This document shows, one piece after another, positions 62,431-64,000 of a stretch of 64,000 nt of DNA. Below the pieces are notes generated by a model. It worked only from the letters and a program-made list of their open reading frames with translations. It searched no databases and was not told where the DNA came from. Origin of the DNA: Flavobacterium frigoris PS1. Lineage in GTDB: Bacteria > Bacteroidota > Bacteroidia > Flavobacteriales > Flavobacteriaceae. The translations under genes and the position numbers were made by a program. The stretch covers positions 62,001 to 126,000 of the forward strand of contig NZ_AHKF01000014.1 in NCBI RefSeq assembly GCF_000252125.1, given 5' to 3'. Each line of letters begins with the position of its first letter. The stretch's first letter is position 1.

Positions 62431-64000
62431 TTAGAAGGGGTAATTTATCCCAAAATTTAAAACTGAGTGGGCAAAGTTATACTCACGAAACCATTTTTCA
62501 CCAGTTTCATTCGCGGGATTGTAAGTTTTAAAACCAAAATCAAAACGAAGAACAAAAAAATTTAAATCGTATCTTAATCCAAAGCCAGTACCCAAAGCGA
62601 TGTCTTTTAGACTTTTGAAACCAGTGAATGTGGACTTTTCGTCAACCACATTATCATAGACGTTCCAGATATTTCCTGCGTCAGCAAAAAGTGCTCCTTT
62701 TAAGTCCCCTAAAATTTTAAATCTAAATTCGCTGCTTAATGCAATTTTCATGTTTGCTTCATTAAAGTCATTCGTAGCTCCGCTGCTTCCAGGTCCTAAA
62801 CTATAAGGTTGCCACGCTCTATTGTCGTTTGACCCTCCGGAGAAGTAACTTCTCGAAAAAGGAACGTTATCAGAATTTCCAAATGGTATGGCGATTCCAA
62901 AAAAGGTTCGTACAGCAAACACTTTTTCCTTGGTTAAATCCCAATGTTTGATATAGTCAAATTCCGTTTTTATGTATTCTGAATATTCTAGATTAAATAG
63001 TTCATATTTGCCATTTTCATTTACGCTCTGGTTTGTGGTATTTGAAATTAGAGACAGTAATGAGCCTGCAGATTCAATTTTTGTTTTAAATAGATAAAAG
63101 GTATTGTCTAGTAAATCTGTTTTAGTTGTTTTAGTAAAAGTGAAGTTGGTTGCAAGAATAAAATCATTCTCTGTAAGTCTCACTCTTCTTTCCTCGATGC
63201 TTTTTACGTCTGCATAAAAGGCGTCAGAAGGAAGCAAATCTGTTCTTAATGATAAAACATCATTTATGAAACCTGAAGTTCCACTTTCAATTATTAAATT
63301 TTTTTTGGTGTCGTTGTCAAAATATGTTGACTCCGTATTGTATATTTTTCCAATAGCGTTCAAGGCATCATAGGAAGATCCATATACATTGAAGTAATTT
63401 TTAGGGTTTAAGTTTCGAACAAATTGCACGTTGAAAAGGTCGAAGCGTGCCGTGGTATTTTTCATCGGAGTCCAATTATAAGAAAATGACCCTGTAAAAT
63501 TTTCTTTGTCTAACCCAATATTTTGCTGTCTAGCAAAACCTACAGCCATAAGGGTTGATGGAATCATGCTTTTCTTGATGATTTTTTCTGTAGAGAAAGG
63601 CATGAAAATTCGTGGAAAATTTAATTTTAAATCAAGTCCGTATTCGGAAACATTAAAGAATTGATTGTTTGGGTTTGCTAAGTCTTTAGATGATCCAATA
63701 TTGCCACGTGCTGATATTTCGAGTGTTTCGGCACCGTTAAAAACATTTCGAATAGTTTCAGAAATACTTAATGCAATTCCGATGTCTTGAATGTTAGAAT
63801 GCGTGACGTCTAGTGACGTCCCAAAACTATATTTTTTACGGGGTGTTAAATAAATTTTAGCGATTAAGGAGGTGCTTGTTGTGTCTCTGGAATCGATTTC
63901 ATATTGGATACTCGGGTAATTAAAAATCTTTAGATTGTTTAAATACCGTGTCGTTAAAACAGTTTTGTTGTCGGCAAAAAGCCCTCCTTTTGTTATAAAA
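62431..64000 (-). CDS. BamA/TamA-family outer-membrane protein, 5' part missing
   Basis: The frame is open from the stop at 62431 to the right edge, giving about 523 C-terminal residues; the internal ATG at 63601-63603 is not the start. The first residues in view (ITKGGLFADNKTVLTTRYLN, NLKIFNYPSIQYE) are the end of a POTRA-like region. The rest is an Omp85 beta-barrel ending in LNFGINYPF with the terminal Phe. The sixth-loop motif of BamA (VRGF/Y) is not seen in canonical form; the equivalent segment reads SNDNRAWQPYSLGPG, as in TamL-like Bacteroidota proteins. It likely inserts or exports surface proteins or lipids. Confidence 0.88.
   Translation of the reverse strand, partial: FITKGGLFADNKTVLTTRYLNNLKIFNYPSIQYEIDSRDTTSTSLIAKIYLTPRKKYSFGTSLDVTHSNIQDIGIALSISETIRNVFNGAETLEISARGNIGSSKDLANPNNQFFNVSEYGLDLKLNFPRIFMPFSTEKIIKKSMIPSTLMAVGFARQQNIGLDKENFTGSFSYNWTPMKNTTARFDLFNVQFVRNLNPKNYFNVYGSSYDALNAIGKIYNTESTYFDNDTKKNLIIESGTSGFINDVLSLRTDLLPSDAFYADVKSIEERRVRLTENDFILATNFTFTKTTKTDLLDNTFYLFKTKIESAGSLLSLISNTTNQSVNENGKYELFNLEYSEYIKTEFDYIKHWDLTKEKVFAVRTFFGIAIPFGNSDNVPFSRSYFSGGSNDNRAWQPYSLGPGSSGATNDFNEANMKIALSSEFRFKILGDLKGALFADAGNIWNVYDNVVDEKSTFTGFKSLKDIALGTGFGLRYDLNFFVLRFDFGFKTYNPANETGEKWFREYNFAHSVLNFGINYPF

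Overview
The window is AT-rich chromosomal DNA from a member of the Bacteroidota, most likely Flavobacterium or a close relative. The evidence is a SusC/SusD/SusE locus, an alpha-amylase with a type IX secretion (Por) C-terminal signal, class II HMG-CoA reductase beside a GYDIA-type GHMP kinase, lipoproteins with Bacteroidota-like lipoboxes, a lack of clear Shine-Dalgarno sequences, and several promoters of the TAnnTTTG type. No rRNA, CRISPR array, prophage or intact insertion sequence was seen. Gene density is high. The largest gene-free gap is 630-904 (275 bases), which holds only weak dyads; the next is 46053-46255.

Layout. 1-10.8 kb is a starch/maltodextrin locus: a partial MFS sugar transporter and a LacI-type regulator on the minus strand, divergent from susC, susD, susE and a secreted GH13 amylase. 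10.9-24.7 kb is a short-chain carboxylate (acetate/propionate) module. The minus-strand run is porin, DUF4212 small subunit, ActP-like Na+ symporter, a 64-residue membrane protein, a symporter-fused histidine kinase, a receiver-only response regulator, a PrpE-like acyl-CoA synthetase and acetyl-CoA synthetase. Upstream lie a zinc-ribbon/HTH protein derived from an IS1-type transposase and, divergently, a CNB-CBS-DUF294 protein with a DnaQ-like exonuclease. 24.8-31.2 kb holds tRNA-Phe, coaX, an unknown outer-membrane protein, lptC, a small membrane protein, a CNNM/CorC protein and a PpiD-like isomerase.

31.3-33.7 kb encodes mevalonate-pathway enzymes. 33.9-41.2 kb is a peptide-use cluster: dipeptidyl peptidase IV, three tandem POT transporters and a thioredoxin-like protein, ended by a terminator that lies inside the opposing comEC gene. 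41.2-46 kb (minus) carries comEC, a C40 peptidase lipoprotein, lpxB, a small membrane protein and surE. 46.3-50.5 kb (plus) carries a C-terminal processing protease, an orphan DppC-like permease and a nuclease lipoprotein. 50.5-57.7 kb (minus) is the cell-shape cluster mreB-mreC-mreD-mrdA-rodA with purH upstream. 57.9-60.3 kb (plus) has a MacB-like permease and a zinc alcohol dehydrogenase; 60.4-64 kb (minus) has accD, fbaA and a partial BamA/TamA-family protein.

Functionally, imported starch sugars feed glycolysis (fbaA), while acetate enters through porin and ActP and is activated by Acs to acetyl-CoA, which supplies fatty acid synthesis (accD) and the mevalonate pathway. The most interesting part is the carboxylate module: its sensor kinase has a receiver-only partner with no DNA-binding domain, and a domesticated transposase-like DNA-binding protein sits directly upstream of the operon.
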